This document shows positions 11,588 through 23,510 of a DNA stretch of 64,000 bases, one piece after another. A program made the translations under genes and the position numbers. Positions within the stretch are counted from its first letter, which is position 1; each line of letters starts with the position of its first letter. The DNA lies in assembly GCA_015680685.1 (NCBI GenBank), contig MNCI01003028.1:218058-282057 (forward strand). Reading direction: 5' to 3'. This DNA is from Gnetum montanum. Its lineage: Eukaryota > Streptophyta > Gnetopsida > Gnetales > Gnetaceae. Under the pieces are notes generated by a model. The model made no database searches, was not told where the DNA came from, and was given only the letters and a program-made list of their open reading frames with translations.

Positions 11588-12800
11588 CTATACTTTAGAG
11601 ACATAATAAATTACGCGTGGTTTATTATCTATGTATTGTCCCAAGACTGCCCTTTCAACAATGTCATTAGCATCAAACATCAAGTCAAATGGAAAATCCC
11701 AATTATGTGTGTTAAGTATAGGAGCTATATTTACTCTTTTCTTTAGTTTAGATAATGCTTCTTGATAATCATTAGTCCATGTAAAAGGAACATCCTTTTC
11801 TAGGAGCATGTATAGTGGCTTAGCTATTTTTGAGAAATCTTTAATAAATTGCCTATAATATCCAACATGTTCTTGAAAGGATCAAAGAGTATCTAAGTTT
11901 ATTGGAGTTGGAAGTGTAGAGATTACTTTTACCTTCTCCTCATCTATCCTTATTTCTTCCTTGGAAATTACATGTCCTAAAACTACACCTCTTGTAATCA
12001 TTAAATGACTCTTTTCCCAACTTGATTTTAAATTTTTATTAATGCATCTATCTAAAACACATTCGAAGTGTGGTAGTGTTTGTTCATAAGTATCCTTTTA
12101 TACTAAAAAATCATCCATGAATACTTCTACATATTCTTCTAACATATTAGAAAATATTGATATCATGGCCCTTTGGGAAGGTAGTAGGTGCATTACAGAG
12201 GCTGAAAGGCATCTAAAAGCAAGCAAAAGTTCCATACAAATATGTAAAGATTATTTTATGCTAATTTTTTGGAGCAATGGCTACTTGATTATAACCACTA
12301 AACCCATCCAAAAAGCAATAGTATTCATGCCCTTTTGATTTCTCCAAAATTTGATCTATATAAGGAAAGCAAAATTGAACTTTCTTTATGTTTTGATTAA
12401 GTTTCCTATAGTCTACACAAACTTGCCATTTTCCTCCCTTTTTAGGAACTACAATGATAGGGCTTACTCACTCACTATCAACTATTGGATAAATAATCCA
12501 TTCCTTCAAAAGCTTTAAAATTTCATATTTAATAATTTATTTTAAGGCTAGATTAATTCTTCTAGAGGGAATTCTTGCTGGTTTTACATTATCTTATAAA
12601 TAGATGTGATGTTGGCATATGTTGGATGAAATTCCTTGATGGAGGTCCTCATAATTCCATGCAAATGCCTTAGACTTTCTTTGTAAAAATTCTACTAATT
12701 TTTCTTCTTACTCATTAGAAAGTTGGGATTTTATTATTAAGGATTTACTTTGATCAAGGAAAATGTACTTAAGAGTACTAGGTAGTTCTCAAAGATCTAA
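11588..12800 (-). pseudogene. H1 pol: reverse transcriptase and RNase H
   Basis: Reading the minus strand from 12800 down, an RT start (a broken 'P.R.L.P.M...V.KE....L..G.IYPI..S.WVS' region at about 12430-12600) leads to YVEVFMDDF at about 12106-12132. Its FMDD (codons at 12110-12121) is the catalytic xxDD motif. Then come GVVLGHVIS, GYYRQFIKDFSKIAKPL, and the RNase H start FTWTNDYQEALSKLK, with DAND replacing the usual DAS. The last part (11588-11809) is open for 73 codons. Stops and frameshifts elsewhere make it a pseudogene. The FMDD and the following blocks fit Athila-like Ty3/gypsy. Confidence 0.7.
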
Positions 12801-12875
12801 AGAATCATTATTTGGTGATTGAATTGTTTCTCCAACATTTCCTAATCCCAAATTCAAAATTTGATCAAACAGATA

Positions 12876-13169
12876 TTATTGTTCTTTTGTACAGGGCTCT
12901 AAAGATCCTTCCTCAAAATTTTTTAATACTAATGTTTTCTTGTCTTCTACCATTGTTGATGTGGGTATTATATAGAGCATTTTTGCATCTTTTATATCTT
13001 GAGTCAACTGGTCCTCCTTTTCTCTATCATATATAAGCATGAAATTAAGATTGGAAAAAGATAATTGGAGTTGGCCTGATCTAAAATTGATTATTGTATT
13101 AGCTATTGCTAACCAAGGTCTACCTAATATGATGGGGAAGCAATTTGGATATTTCACTTCTAATATAAC
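12876..13169 (-). pseudogene. H1 protease, C-terminal part (split by element A)
   Basis: FPIILGRPWLAIANTIINFRSGQL is the retropepsin psi-loop and C-terminal helix in the Athila style ('ILGRPFLAT....Id...G.l'). The upstream half of the same domain lies at 19966-20264, and element A is inserted between them. The open frame continues for about 60 codons downstream (TSTMVEDKKTLVLKNFEEG), which is conserved in H2 at about 38930-39000. Confidence 0.65.
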
Positions 13170-13952
13170 TAATGAGCTACGATATCACATGGGCCATGAT
13201 ATCACGTACACAATATCATAGCTCGTTGCCAGTTCTATAAATAAGATGCATCTTTCCCTTATTTTCCAATCTAGATCTAGATCCTTAGCTAAACTCTAGT
13301 ACTTTTACCATTCCAGAGATAGAATAATTTCCATGTGCCCACAATAGGAGTCTCAAAGTGAATGGATCTTTATTTGAGCAAATTGTACCTGAGCTCACAT
13401 TTGTGTATGGAAATAAAGATGAACTTTTTGATAAACCTTGTAGTACATGGACTAAGCTAAATAGTATTTAATTACTGTTAAATTTTTAATTTCTTTCATA
13501 TATAATTAAATCTCTCTCAACCCTTAACTCTTCTAGTTAACTGCATTCAGTACGACCGCTTCAAGCACGTGCGCTACACTTGGTATCCAGTAACGAATAG
13601 CATTTGGTAATCCTAGTAGTGTTGCACTAGTTTAGGGTGTGTACGGAAAGTGGGAATAGATACTGATGCTAGGATAATTAGAACTTAGTTAATGAAAGTT
13701 ATTCATTTAGTCTTTTCACCTTTCTCCTCTTAGCATAGGTGATAAAAAGATAAAAGACATAAAAATCACATGCCTCAAGCTTACTTAACCATACAACCGT
13801 GACAAATACAAGTAAGCTTGGGAAGACAATGATTGATTAACCTTAAGTGTTCCATAAGGCATGTAAGCACTTAGTCCTTGAAGTTCAATCGGATCGCATG
13901 TGTAACACTTGTATTCATATGGTTGAGTGTAGGGGTACCTCGCCACTCATCA
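13170..13952 (+). repeat. 5' LTR of element A
   Basis: 783 bases. It starts TAATGAG (TGATGAG in other copies) and ends CACTCATCA. Near the start lie GATATC-type palindromes, then TATAAATAAG, then AATAAA at 13412-13417. It pairs with the 3' LTR at 19178-19965 (788 bases), with many scattered differences, so the insertion is not recent. Confidence 0.85.
13236..13245 (+). promoter_or_regulatory. TATA box of element A 5' LTR
   Basis: TATAAATAAG only about 65 bases from the LTR start, at the same relative place in every S LTR (19248, 34010, 44598, 50871, 52400, 58379; on the minus strand 21441-21450 and 27924-27933). The U3 region is therefore extremely short and consists almost only of the GATATC palindromes. 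Confidence 0.65.
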
Positions 13953-13953
13953 T

Positions 13954-13971
13954 TGGTGTCGTTGCCAAGGA
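13954..13971 (+). other. Primer-binding site of element A (tRNA-Asp)
   Basis: TGGTGTCGTTGCCAAGGA, two bases after the LTR end. It is 14 of 18 identical to the complement of the plant tRNA-Asp 3' end (TGGCGCCGTTGCCGGGGA). All four differences are transitions. Confidence 0.75.
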
Positions 13972-14098
13972 CTTAGTTGTTTGTGCACTACGTAGAACAT
14001 AGGAAATCATCCACATAGTTGGGAAGCTTAAACGAACCCTTAGGGTTAATCAAGAGAAAAATAACATAATGGTAAACAGCACACCAAACAAGGCTAAA

Positions 14099-15866
14099 AT
14101 GTCTTCTTCTTCGAACAAGAGCACTTCACCGCCTAGGAACAACACTAGAGACAGTCAGCGGCACAACACAAATAACTAAAATCTAACAGTTCCTCAACAA
14201 TTCAGTGTGGTATATATTCATCACAATGAATATATACCCAAATTTACCTTTGTCTTCCATCAAGACAAACAACTGCGTTGGAGAGACTTGGAGGGTAACA
14301 TAGTGTTGCCTCCAAATAGAGTCATCCCCAACATGCTCCTTCATGCCCTTGCATGAATAGGCATGTCACAATTATACACTGAGTACATTGCATGTGATTA
14401 CAATGCAAGGGACTACCATCCCACTGAAGCACAACATCAATGGGACTCGTGGCAAGAGAGTTACCACACATCATTGAAGGGAAAAGGCCCCCATAATGCT
14501 TCACCAATCTTAAACGAAATTGAGGGTTGTGAACCTATTTTCATAGGTTCTCCAAAAAATGATGTTCCCACTCCTAACGATGGTCAAGAGGTTGTGTATC
14601 AGAACCTACACTCCATGATTTACAACCCTGATTCTGATCCCCATGAACACCAGGTGTTCAATGAGGGAACACAAACACATGACAAGGGTGAGTATTCTGA
14701 TCGTCATCACAATCGGGGTTGGAACCACAGAAGAGAAGGTAGGGAACATCGTCATGGTGATGGTTCTTCTTCTTCTTCCCCTTCATCATCACATTCACCC
14801 TCTCCTTCAACATTAGGATGCAGTCATAAAGAGCCTAACTGGGAGGATAAGGGTAAACATAGTGAGAAACCTTAATGAGAGAGTCGAGAGAGAGGACGAG
14901 GGCACTCGAAAGAATAAAGGCATGGAAGAAGGGAGAGTAGGGAACCACGTAGACATCATAGATGCTATGAGAGAAATAACAATGAAGAACCCCTACTTGC
15001 AACTTGAAGCATGTTAGACATCATAGAGGCTATTAGAATAACTACAAGGCACCCAAAAAAAATAGTCGGATCAAGAGACTAAACATGAATAATATCCCAC
15101 GATTTTCGGGGGGATACAATGCTATCTGTAGAACCACTTACAGGCATTTCACGATTCCTTGCAAAATATCAAAAATGAATGAAAGAAATTAAAGTTGTTT
15201 CCAAGGACACTCATAAAGGAAACGGAAAGCTAGTACTAGTCCTTAGAACTGGAAACCATTAGGAGGTGGAGTACGATGCTAGAACTATTTAACGATAAGT
15301 ATCAAATGTACTCCCGAGTGTCCAACCTATGAAAACAAATCCAAGGATGGAAGCAAGGAACTCATGAATCCATGGATGCTACCATAGACCATTATTATAC
15401 ACTGTTACATCGTTGCCCAGGCCATGGTTACTTGCAGTAGGATCAACTACGCCATCTCGTAGATGGACTTAGGCATGAAACTAGGAGAACCCTTGGAACA
15501 TATGCCCAAGGGAGATTATTTGAGCTTAGGTCCCATCAGATCCATAGATTGCTAGAACAAGTAGNNNNNNNNNNNNNNNNNNNNNNNNNNNNNNNNNNNN
15601 NNNNNNNNNNNNNNNNNNNNNAAAATTGTAGAGTCTAAGGAGCAAAGTAGTGACCATGATAAGAGAAAAAAGAGGGATTCAGACCATGCACATAACAAAG
15701 GTAAGGGTAAAATGGCTATCACTGAAGAGGTTGTGGATTCTGATACAGAAAATGATGGTGGATGTGAGATATGCCAATATGACCATCCTAAGGGGTGTTC
15801 TCCAATAATCTCACATTTATAAGAGTCTAGGGTGTATGCACTCAACCCAAGACTTAACAAATGGCA
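14099..15866 (+). pseudogene. Element A gag
   Basis: Starts MSSSSNKSTSPPR, as in B and D. The order is: N-terminal FHQDKQLRWRDLEGNIVLP block, a His/Arg-rich stretch (14690-14760), a Ser/Pro-rich stretch (14760-14810), a Retrotrans_gag core from about 15100 ('F.GGYN' then 'W..MLELFNDKYQ'), and a Cys-His knuckle CEICQYDHPKGC at 15763-15798. The open part 14363-14875 is 170 codons. Stops before it and frame changes after it show decay. The N gap at 15565-15621 falls inside. Gag would build the particle. Confidence 0.75.
15565..15621. other. Assembly gap (57 N)
   Basis: In element D the same flanks (46943 and 47168) are 224 bases apart, so the gap length here is probably too small unless A has a real deletion. 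Confidence 0.9.
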
Positions 15867-17215
15867 AGCACCCCATCGGTTACCTTATCCTCAAGGTGAC
15901 CCAAGGCAGTTCCACCAACCCTTAATGTATTACCCAAGTGGAACTCCACCACAACCTATTGAGTGACACCAGCAGTGGCAATACCCACAGTCATGGGGGA
16001 TGCCACTGCTAAGGTAAAAATACCCTTACCAGCAACTGGATCCATATGGCTACTATGTGCAGCAGCCAATCTCTCCACACGACTTTGTTGGTCGTGTGAC
16101 ACCACCACATCACTACCAAGCTTGGGAGTATTATATGACTCCTTCTTCTAGGAGAGACCCACCACATACATACCATCCTCCGAATCCATCTGCCACTCTT
16201 ACACCAATAGCTCCACTACCATCCACTCCAGCAATGCAAGGAGAACTCCCCACTCAACCATAGCAACACAATGCTATGAGAGATGTAAACCTTAAACCCA
16301 CTACTAGGTATGACAACCGTACAAGAAGAAGACCTTTCTTCAGAACCAGCAGTCCAAACAAGCTCTCACAACCACAAGCAGTTGAGCCTCTGAAAGTTCC
16401 TCTATCAAATAAGGCTTCGAAGCTCCCTTTAAATCAACAATAGGGCTCAACACACATGATTATGTTAACACATACCATCACAGACTGGATCAAGATAGGC
16501 CACCTTCCCAAGAAATTCTCTGATCCTAGAAGTCATTTGATCTATCTCCAAGTCACTGGGAATGAACCACGTAAAGCTCTTCTGGACTTAGGTTCTGGAG
16601 TCAACTTAATATCACGAGAAATGTATAAAGCATGGAACCTACCTCTACTAAAGAAGAGCAATATTCGCTTAGATCTGGCTGACTAGTCCATCACCATTCC
16701 TTTGGGATTAGTGAAGGACGTCATTACCACTGTGTGGTTGGTCACACCCAGTTGATTTCCTAGTGATCCAAGTAAACAATGACAAGGGGGACATCCCAAT
16801 AATAATGAGAAGGGCATGGCTAAGTATCATTAACTCATGCTTAGGAATTCACAATCTTTTTCTAGAAATATCTAAGGAAAACACTTATGGAAAGATCGAG
16901 AAGAAGAAAGTTCCATGCATCACATACAGTGATACAGAGCGTGATGGCGTACAGGAATGTTCAGCATTACCTGCATGCAACCGGTATGCACCAGAGGTTA
17001 ACATACAAAGGTGGCTATATGTAGCAGCCACACAACAAGTAAACACCCAGTGGTTGATAGCTAATCAAGAGAGCAACTCACCAATGTGCATGGAACTAAC
17101 TGGGGGACCAACTTGTAGCCACATTGAAAACATAGATACACTGGAGCAAGAGCGTTACCAGCTTCCAACCCTTAACCTGAAAACATCAATTGGGAGAAGT
17201 TGGACACTTCTATAA
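15867..17215 (+). pseudogene. Element A Pro-rich spacer and aspartic protease
   Basis: After the knuckle comes a Gln/Pro/Tyr-rich spacer (QQWQYPQSWG, DPYGYYVQQ, LPSTPAMQGELPTQP). Then the protease: TDWIKIGHLP, ALLDLGSGVNLISREMY at about 16576-16625, and the IIMRRAWLS psi-loop at about 16800-16830. The active-site triad reads D-L-G, where other copies have D-S-G, so it may be inactive. Stops occur at 16684 and elsewhere. A C-terminal tail with a conserved CNRYAPE...LYVAATQQ segment follows (16979-17035). No RT follows. Confidence 0.75.
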
Positions 17216-18737
17216 AATTTAAACAAGCACTCACTATTTTGAATCTCTCCCTTTCAATTCAATCATGGGGGAGATGGCCACCTATGTTGATCGTTTGAAG
17301 CCCTCAATTTCTTTTTAAGTTTTTTGTTTTACAAATTTCTTTAACTTTCCTTGTTTTTGTTTTGCAACATCATACATATTTCTTTGTTTATTTGTGTGTT
17401 TATTTATCTCTATTCTTGTTTTGTTTTGTTAATTTTGTCACTTAATAAGTGCTTCAAAGATGGTATGAACTATATTTCATTGACTACTAATGTTTGGTTT
17501 TTACCTTTAATTTATGATGTTGATACTAAGGTATGGTTCTTTTGATATAATAGGCAATGAGTCCACATCACCCATGCATCCATGAATTTCTATGGTCTCT
17601 CTTGGCTTGGAACTGTATAGTCCCTTTCCTTCAAAAATAAGAACTATTAATGAATTGGTGACTAGGCATTTTTCAAAATAAGGAAGGACTCAAGAATTGA
17701 AAAGGGTGTGACTTCAAGGGGATTTGATGCATTTGTGTTGGCCATTCTCTTGGGTGCTTGAATGTTTTCTTCCTAGGTTTTCCTTACCATTCCAATGTTG
17801 CTCCATTATCAGAAAGCTGAGCTAATAAGAATAATAAGTCTTTGCATGGTGTGGTTCTCATGCAAAAAAAAAATAGTGAGAATTCAAAGCACACCCCTTA
17901 GATGAAATAATCATTTTGGCTACAAGCACTGATTATGGAACTAAATAAAAATGTTCCCTCTAACTAAGGCCCTTCCTTGCATCCTAATTTTTCCTCTTTC
18001 GTTTCGTCAGAATGGTGGTGACTTTTTGGTAGAGGCATTCTTGTTACTTCAAGTGGATGGATTGGCCAAGTGCATTAATGCGACATCACTAGATGTGGAT
18101 TGTTTGAGGCTGGATTTGGAATGAGTTCTACTCAGTCACATTAACCATGAAATACACAAGGGACTTTACACAACTTTGTTCTTGGAATTCCATTCCATTC
18201 TCTTCTTTCCATCTTTCTCTCCATTGTTCATCTCATTGTCGGTTGTATCAGTAGTCCATATTTTGGTTGATGCATTGTTTTCTTTTTGGTAAACTCTTGT
18301 GGTTAAGAATTTAACTCTTACTTCCAAACGACATTTCTAGGGCCTACAGACTCTTTAAATGTGGGATTGTTAGGGCATTAAGGGCATGAGCCTACTTTGG
18401 GGAGGACCCACTGGCATTACTATTTGGTGCATCCATTAATTTCTTTCCCTTAAACATTTTTGCAATCACCATTTATTTTGTTCATCTCCATCTTTGACAT
18501 CCATTTTATTGGCATTGCTGTTGTTTCTTTTTCTCCATCTTTCTTATTCCTTATCTTTTTCCATTTTATTGCTACCGAAGGTTCGCTCTTAGTCATGGGC
18601 ATCCTGGTCAAATTTTTTCGATTTTCTCCTAACCCCTACACCTTGGGTAGTTACCAGTATTATATCTCAAGATTTGCATTATCCATATATCAAATTAGCC
18701 AATGGACCTTACACCGAGGTAAGGTATTAATTGCATT
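17216..18737 (+). other. Element A 3' non-coding region
   Basis: About 1.5 kb with no gene. It is conserved in order with B, D and F: a T-rich block (17300-17420), 'TCTTTGCATGGTGTGGTTCTC' (17831 on), 'CAAAGCACACCCCTTAGA' (17886 on), and 'GGGCATTAAGGGCATGAGCC' (18373 on). Conservation in four copies suggests packaging or RNA-processing signals, or simply shared descent. Confidence 0.6.
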
Positions 18738-18986
18738 GTGATTCATTTACCGTTGCTAATATTAGACTATGTTGTGTGTGCAGATGGCAATCATACAACA
18801 ACAGATTGGATCTGGAGGGAACACTTGGAATGGATTGGTGTTGAAGCAGTTATGCAAGGAACGAGATTAATGGCATGCTTATGGATGCACAATGAAAAGC
18901 ACAATCATGGCGTCGGCAGTAACAAACTTCTTCTTTCTTTCTTCTTTTCTCTCTCTCTTCTCTCTTCTCTCTCAGCTACCAAATAA
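18738..18986 (+). CDS. Small conserved 3'-proximal ORF of S family (element A copy)
   Basis: 82 codons. Its first two thirds agree with the F copy at 57834 (MI(H/Q)LPLLI.D.VVC.DGNHTTT.WIWR.HLEW, then MQG..LM..L.M.N..HN.G.GS). D and B have the same frame with stops. At 18781 the sequence TGTGTGCAG precedes ATGGCAATC, so a 3' splice site is possible here. The tail runs into a CT-rich stretch. I recognise no family. It could be a captured host exon or a chance frame in conserved non-coding RNA. Confidence 0.3.
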   Translation: MIHLPLLILDYVVCADGNHTTTDWIWREHLEWIGVEAVMQGTRLMACLWMHNEKHNHGVGSNKLLLSFFFSLSLLSSLSATK

Positions 18987-19168
18987 GGTTGGATGTCAAA
19001 TGTGTATAGTGTTCACTCTTGTTGTCATGAACACTAAATTTTTCCATGTATTGTAATGATGATCTGTTCACATGTCACCCCATCTACCATTAGTGTCATT
19101 CAATTTAATAATCACATACCTTCCTAATATTTTGTAAGGAACTCAAGGACGAGTTTTCATTCAGTCAT

Positions 19169-19177
19169 GAGGGGGTA
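19169..19177 (+). other. Polypurine tract of element A
   Basis: GAGGGGGTA directly before the 3' LTR. The same TCA(G/T)TCATG(A/G)GGGGTA block stands before the 3' LTRs of D (50816) and F (58262) and, on the minus strand, of B (21567). Confidence 0.7.
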
Positions 19178-19965
19178 TGATGAGTCACAATATCGCATGG
19201 GCCGTGATATTGCCTCAGCCCCTATGATATCAGCCCGTCACCAGTTCTATAAATAAGAGGTGGCTTTCCCTTGTTTCCCAATCTAGATCTAGACCCTTAG
19301 CTAAACTCTGGCAATTTTACCATTCCAGAGATAGAATAATTTCCATGTGCCCACAGTACGAGTCTCAAAGTGAACGGATCTTTATTTGAGCAGATTGTAT
19401 CTGTGCACACATTTGTGTATGAAAATAAAGACAAAATTTCTGATAAACATTTTAGTACATGGACTAAGCTAAATAGGATCTAATTACTATTAAATGTTTA
19501 ATTTCTTTCATAGATAATTAAATCTCTCCCAACCCTTAACTCTCCTAGTTAACTGCATTCAGTGCGACCGCTTCAACCATGTACACTACTCTTAGTAACC
19601 TAGTAGTGAATAGCGTTTGGTAATCCCAGTAGCGTTGCACTAGTTCATGGTGTGTATGGAAAGTGGGAACAGATACTGATGCTAGGATAATTAGAACTTA
19701 GTTAATGAAAGTTAGTCATTTAGTCTCTTCACCTTTCTCCTCTTAGCATAGGCGATAAAAAGATAAAAGACATAAAAATCACATGCCTCAAGCTTACTTA
19801 ACCATACAACCATGACAAATACAAGTAAGCTTGGGAAGACAATGATTTCTTAACCTTAAGTGTTCCATAATGCGTGTAAGGACTTAGTTCTTGGAGTTCG
19901 ACCGGATCGTGCATGTAACGCTCGTATTTGTATGGTTGAGTGTAGGGATACCTCACCACTCATCA
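19178..19965 (+). repeat. 3' LTR of element A
   Basis: 788 bases from TGATGAGTCAC to CTCATCA. TATA box at 19248-19257. The palindrome array is worn down to about one intact GATATC plus near-matches. Confidence 0.85.
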
Positions 19966-20264
19966 ACAACAAAATTAATTACGTATATTCCTCTTTCAAC
20001 CTCCACTATTAAATCTTCCACTACTCCTATGGGTTTTACATTGAAGCCATCAATTAAGGATATTTTCCTATTCACTTTCATTATATCCTCCAAATCAAGT
20101 GACCTAGTCCTTTCAAGTGGCATAATATTGATACTTGCTCTTAGATTCAATAGGGAATTTTCAATAATTTTTCTATTTATCTTAATTGGAATCATGGAAA
20201 TCCATGGATCTTGGTATTTTGGGATTTCTTGGCTTTTTATAAGTTGAGAGAATTTCTCAACCAA
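19966..20264 (-). pseudogene. H1 protease, N-terminal part (split by element A)
   Basis: Minus-strand frame with NLRASINIMPLERTRSLDLEDI, matching DLGASMNIMPLEMARSLDLEDI of H2. The 'D-L-G-A-S..IMPL' form is typical of Athila proteases. Here D is replaced by N and G by R, so the active site is lost. It continues across element A into 12876-13169. Confidence 0.65.
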
Positions 20265-20517
20265 ATAAACCTATTTGTGAATTTTTTTCTTTTTTCAACT
20301 TATTCTAGAGGATTATGCAAATAGAACTCATTAAACATTTTTTCTATATGTGCTTTGGTTGTAAATTCTACTTATAATAATTTAGGAAAGGAGGTAAAAC
20401 TATTTGCCTAGGTAAATAGGAAGAGGTTAATGGTTGTTCTCCTTCTCCTATTGGTTGATTACTTCCTTCCTTATTAATTACATGTGGCTAATCCTTTTCT
20501 TATGTCTCAATGTCTTG
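20265..20517 (-). pseudogene. H1 gag-protease spacer
   Basis: Broken minus-strand frames matching 39400-39770 of H2 (the 'HIEKM.N..YLH.PLEQV' segment). It ends at the target duplication of element B. Confidence 0.5.
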
Positions 20518-20522
20518 AAAGC

Positions 20523-21566
20523 TGATGAGTGGCGAGGTACCCCTACACTCAACCATACGAAATGAGCGTAGCATGCATGATTCGGTCGAACTCCGCAGAC
20601 TAAGTACCTACACGCCCCATGGAACACTTGGGGTTAATCATTCATTATCTTCCCAGACTTACTTGTAGTTGTCACGGTGTATGGTTAAGTAAGTCTAAGG
20701 TATATTATTTTTATAGTCTTTTATGTTTTATGTCTTCTATGCTAAAGGGTAAAGGGTTGAGAAACTAAGTACTAACTCTAACTAATGAACTAAGTCTAAA
20801 TTACCTAGCATCAGCATCCGTTCCCACTTACCGTACACACCCTAAACCAATGCAACCACGACTACCAAATGCTAATCGTTGTTAGGATCACCGCGCGTAA
20901 CACACATGCTTGAAGTGGTCATACTGAGGTACTTAACTAGGAGGAAAGGGTTGAGAGAATCTATCTCGCCTAAGTGCGATGAGCATTTGATTCCTTGACT
21001 AACTGTACACATCTGGGACTACCACTAGGATTACCAAGTGCAGATCTTGAATACACCACTGGTTTACTAAGTAGTCACACGAGATGCTCATAATCAAGTT
21101 GTACTCATACCGCATGCGATAAGCAGCCGATTTATTGACTATCCGTACACATCCTTAGATGCTCGTAATCAAGTCGTACTCATACCGCATTCTAGGAGTT
21201 TAAGGGTGAGAGAGAAACAATAAATAAAATCCTATTCCATGCACTGCAAGGTTTATTCAGAAAGCTTGTCTTTATTTCCGTACACAACTTGTGTTCAGGT
21301 ACAATGTTGTTTGAATAAAGATCCGTTCACTTTGGTACTCCTACTACAGGCACATGGAAAATATTCTATCTCTGGAGTGATCAAACTACCAGATTTTTCC
21401 TACTTCTAAACTAGGATGAGAAATAAGGGGAGTGCCACCTCTTATTTATAGATATGGTGATGGACCGCGATATCGCGTACGCAACATCGTAAGGGAAGAT
21501 GTAGTATCACGATGGCCGTGATATCATGTACGCAATATCGTGGCTCATGCAAATCACATCTCATCA
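20523..21566 (-). repeat. 3' LTR of element B
   Basis: 1044 bases, TGATGAGTGG to CTCATCA on the plus strand. The TATA box on the minus strand is at 21441-21450. The block 'GATGCTC(A/G)TAATCAAGT(T/C)GTACTCATACCGCAT' occurs twice (from about 21084 and 21157), a tandem duplication absent from the LTRs of A and D. Confidence 0.85.
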
Positions 21567-21575
21567 TACCCCCAT
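21567..21575 (-). other. Polypurine tract of element B
   Basis: Plus strand TACCCCCAT, that is ATGGGGGTA on the coding strand, directly before the 3' LTR. Confidence 0.7.
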
Positions 21576-21744
21576 GAATGAATGAAAACTTGTCCTCGAG
21601 TTCCTTACAATATTATTGGGAAGGTATGGGATTATTAAGGGGAATGGAACTAATGGGATGACAAGTGAACGGATCATCATTACAAGACTTGACAAAACTG
21701 GTGTTCATGACAACAAGGGTGAACACCTTATTACAATGACATCA

Positions 21745-21990
21745 GGCCTTTGTTGGTAGCTGAGAAAGAAAGAGAAAGATTAAGAAGTGTTGCTGCTGCC
21801 AACGCCAAGATTACACCTTTTTTGTCTATCCATAAGCACGCCATTGATCTTGCTCCTTGCATAGCTACTTCAGTGCTACTTCATTCCAACTGTTTGCTCC
21901 AGATCCAATTCGTTGTTTGTATGATCGCCATCTACACACACAATTCAATCTTATATTAGCAAGGGTAAATGAATCATCATGTAATTGATA
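21745..21990 (-). pseudogene. Small 3'-proximal ORF of S family, broken copy in B
   Basis: The minus strand starts MIHLPLLI like the A copy, then meets TAA, and later has a one-base shift in the DGNHTT block. The TGTGTGTAG before ATGGCGATC keeps the splice-acceptor-like shape. Not functional in this copy. Confidence 0.35.
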
Positions 21991-23327
21991 CCTTGCTTCG
22001 ATGTAGGTCCATTGGCTAGGTTGTGGTATGGCTAATATGGATCAGGAGATATAGTAATGATGACTACTGAAGGTGTAGGGGTTAGAAAGAAAATCAAAAA
22101 AATTGGGGCTAGGAGAAAATCAAAAAAATTGGGCCCCGAACCCCCATGACTAATCACGAACCTCCAGTAGCATTCGAATGGAGAAGGAAAAGGAGTAAGA
22201 AAGATAGATAAAAAGGGACAACGGTAATGTCGATAAAGTGGATGTCAAGATGGAAATGAACAAAAAAAATTAGATTGAAAAAATGTTAGGGGAAAGAATT
22301 TAATTAATGCTCCAAATAGGAATGTCAATGGGTCCTCCCCAAAGCAGGCTTATGCCCTTAATGCCCTAACAAACCCACATTCAAAGAGTCCGTAGGCTCC
22401 AAGAATGTTATTTGGAACAAGAGTTAAAGTCTTAACTACAAGTATTTACCAAAAAGAAAACAATGCATCAAAAAAAATATATACACTAATGATACAACCA
22501 GTAATGAGGTGAACAATGAAGAGAAGGGTGGAGAGAAGAGAATGGAACGGAATCCCAAGAACAAGGTGGTGTACAGCCCCTTGTGTGTTTCATGATTAAT
22601 GTGACCTAGAAAATCCCATTCCAAGTCTAGCCTCAAACCAACCACATCCAGTGACTTCACATCAATGCATTCAGCTAAACCATCCACTTGGATAACAAGA
22701 ATGCCTTCCCCAAGAGTCACCATCATTCTGATGAAACAAAGGAGAGAATGGGAAGTGAGAAGGGCCTTAGTTTGAGGGAACATTTTTAGTTTCATAACCA
22801 GTGCTTACAACCCAAATATTTATTTCATCTAAGCAGTGTGATTTGAATTCTCACTTTATTTATTTATTTATTGCTTTTTATGTTTTTATGCATGAGAACC
22901 ACACCATGCAAAGATCGTTTATTTTTATTGTCTCAGCTTTCGATAGTTGGGGTAAAATCGAAACAACGAGAAAACTCAAAAAGAAAACATCCAAGCACCC
23001 AAGAGAATGGCCAACACAAAAGCATCAAGTTCCCTCGAAGTCACACCCTTTTCAATCCTTGAGTCCTTCCTTAGTTTGAAAAATGCCTAGCCACCAATTC
23101 GTTAAAGTTCTTATTATGAAAGGGATTGTACATTTCCAGGCCGAGATATACCATAGAAACTAGTCGATGGATGGATGAAGTGATCTCATTGCCTACCATA
23201 TCAAAAGAAACATACCTTAGTATCAACATTGTGACTTAAAGGTAAAAACCAAACATTAGCAATCAACATGAAAATAGTTCATACCATCATTCTGAACACT
23301 TATTGGGTGACAAACTTACATGGTGGA

Positions 23328-23356
23328 ACACACAGACACACACACACACACACACA
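23328..23356. repeat. CA microsatellite
   Basis: An interrupted CA dinucleotide run inside the 3' region of element B. Confidence 0.8.
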
Positions 23357-23379
23357 AAATGTAAAAAGTATAACGATGT

Positions 23380-23510
23380 TGTAAAATAAAAACAAGAAAA
23401 GTTAAAGAAATTTGTAAAACAAAAACTAGAAAAGATAAAAAAATTTGTAAAACAAAAATGTGTAAGACAAAAACGTTGTAAAAAAAATGTGTAAAACAAA
23501 AATTGAAAAA
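23380..23510. repeat. AT-rich minisatellite-like block
   Basis: Several imperfect copies of a roughly 25-40-base unit built on TTTGTAAAACAAAAA, next to the CA run. The homologous part of D (about 48960-49090) and of A (17310-17420) is T-rich but shorter. Confidence 0.5.

Larger units (their letters stand above)
13170..19965 (+). mobile_element. Element A: S-family gag-protease LTR retrotransposon
   Basis: 6.8 kb, plus strand. LTRs at 13170-13952 and 19178-19965, primer site at 13954, gag-protease relic at 14099-17215, 3' conserved region and polypurine tract before the 3' LTR. The target duplication is ATAAC (13165-13169) against ACAAC (19966-19970), one mismatch. Removing A restores the H1 protease so that it aligns with H2 at 39062-39346, which confirms the ends. 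No RT, RNase H or integrase is present anywhere in the body. It contains an assembly gap at 15565-15621. Confidence 0.85.

Noticed and set aside
11195-12338. Plus-strand frames opposite H1 pol
   Set aside because: They are antisense to recognisable RT, RNase H and connector motifs on the minus strand.
22436-22795. 119-codon minus-strand frame with a hydrophobic end in element B
   Set aside because: The colinear segments of A, D and F have stops and shifts in this frame, so there is no support for a protein.
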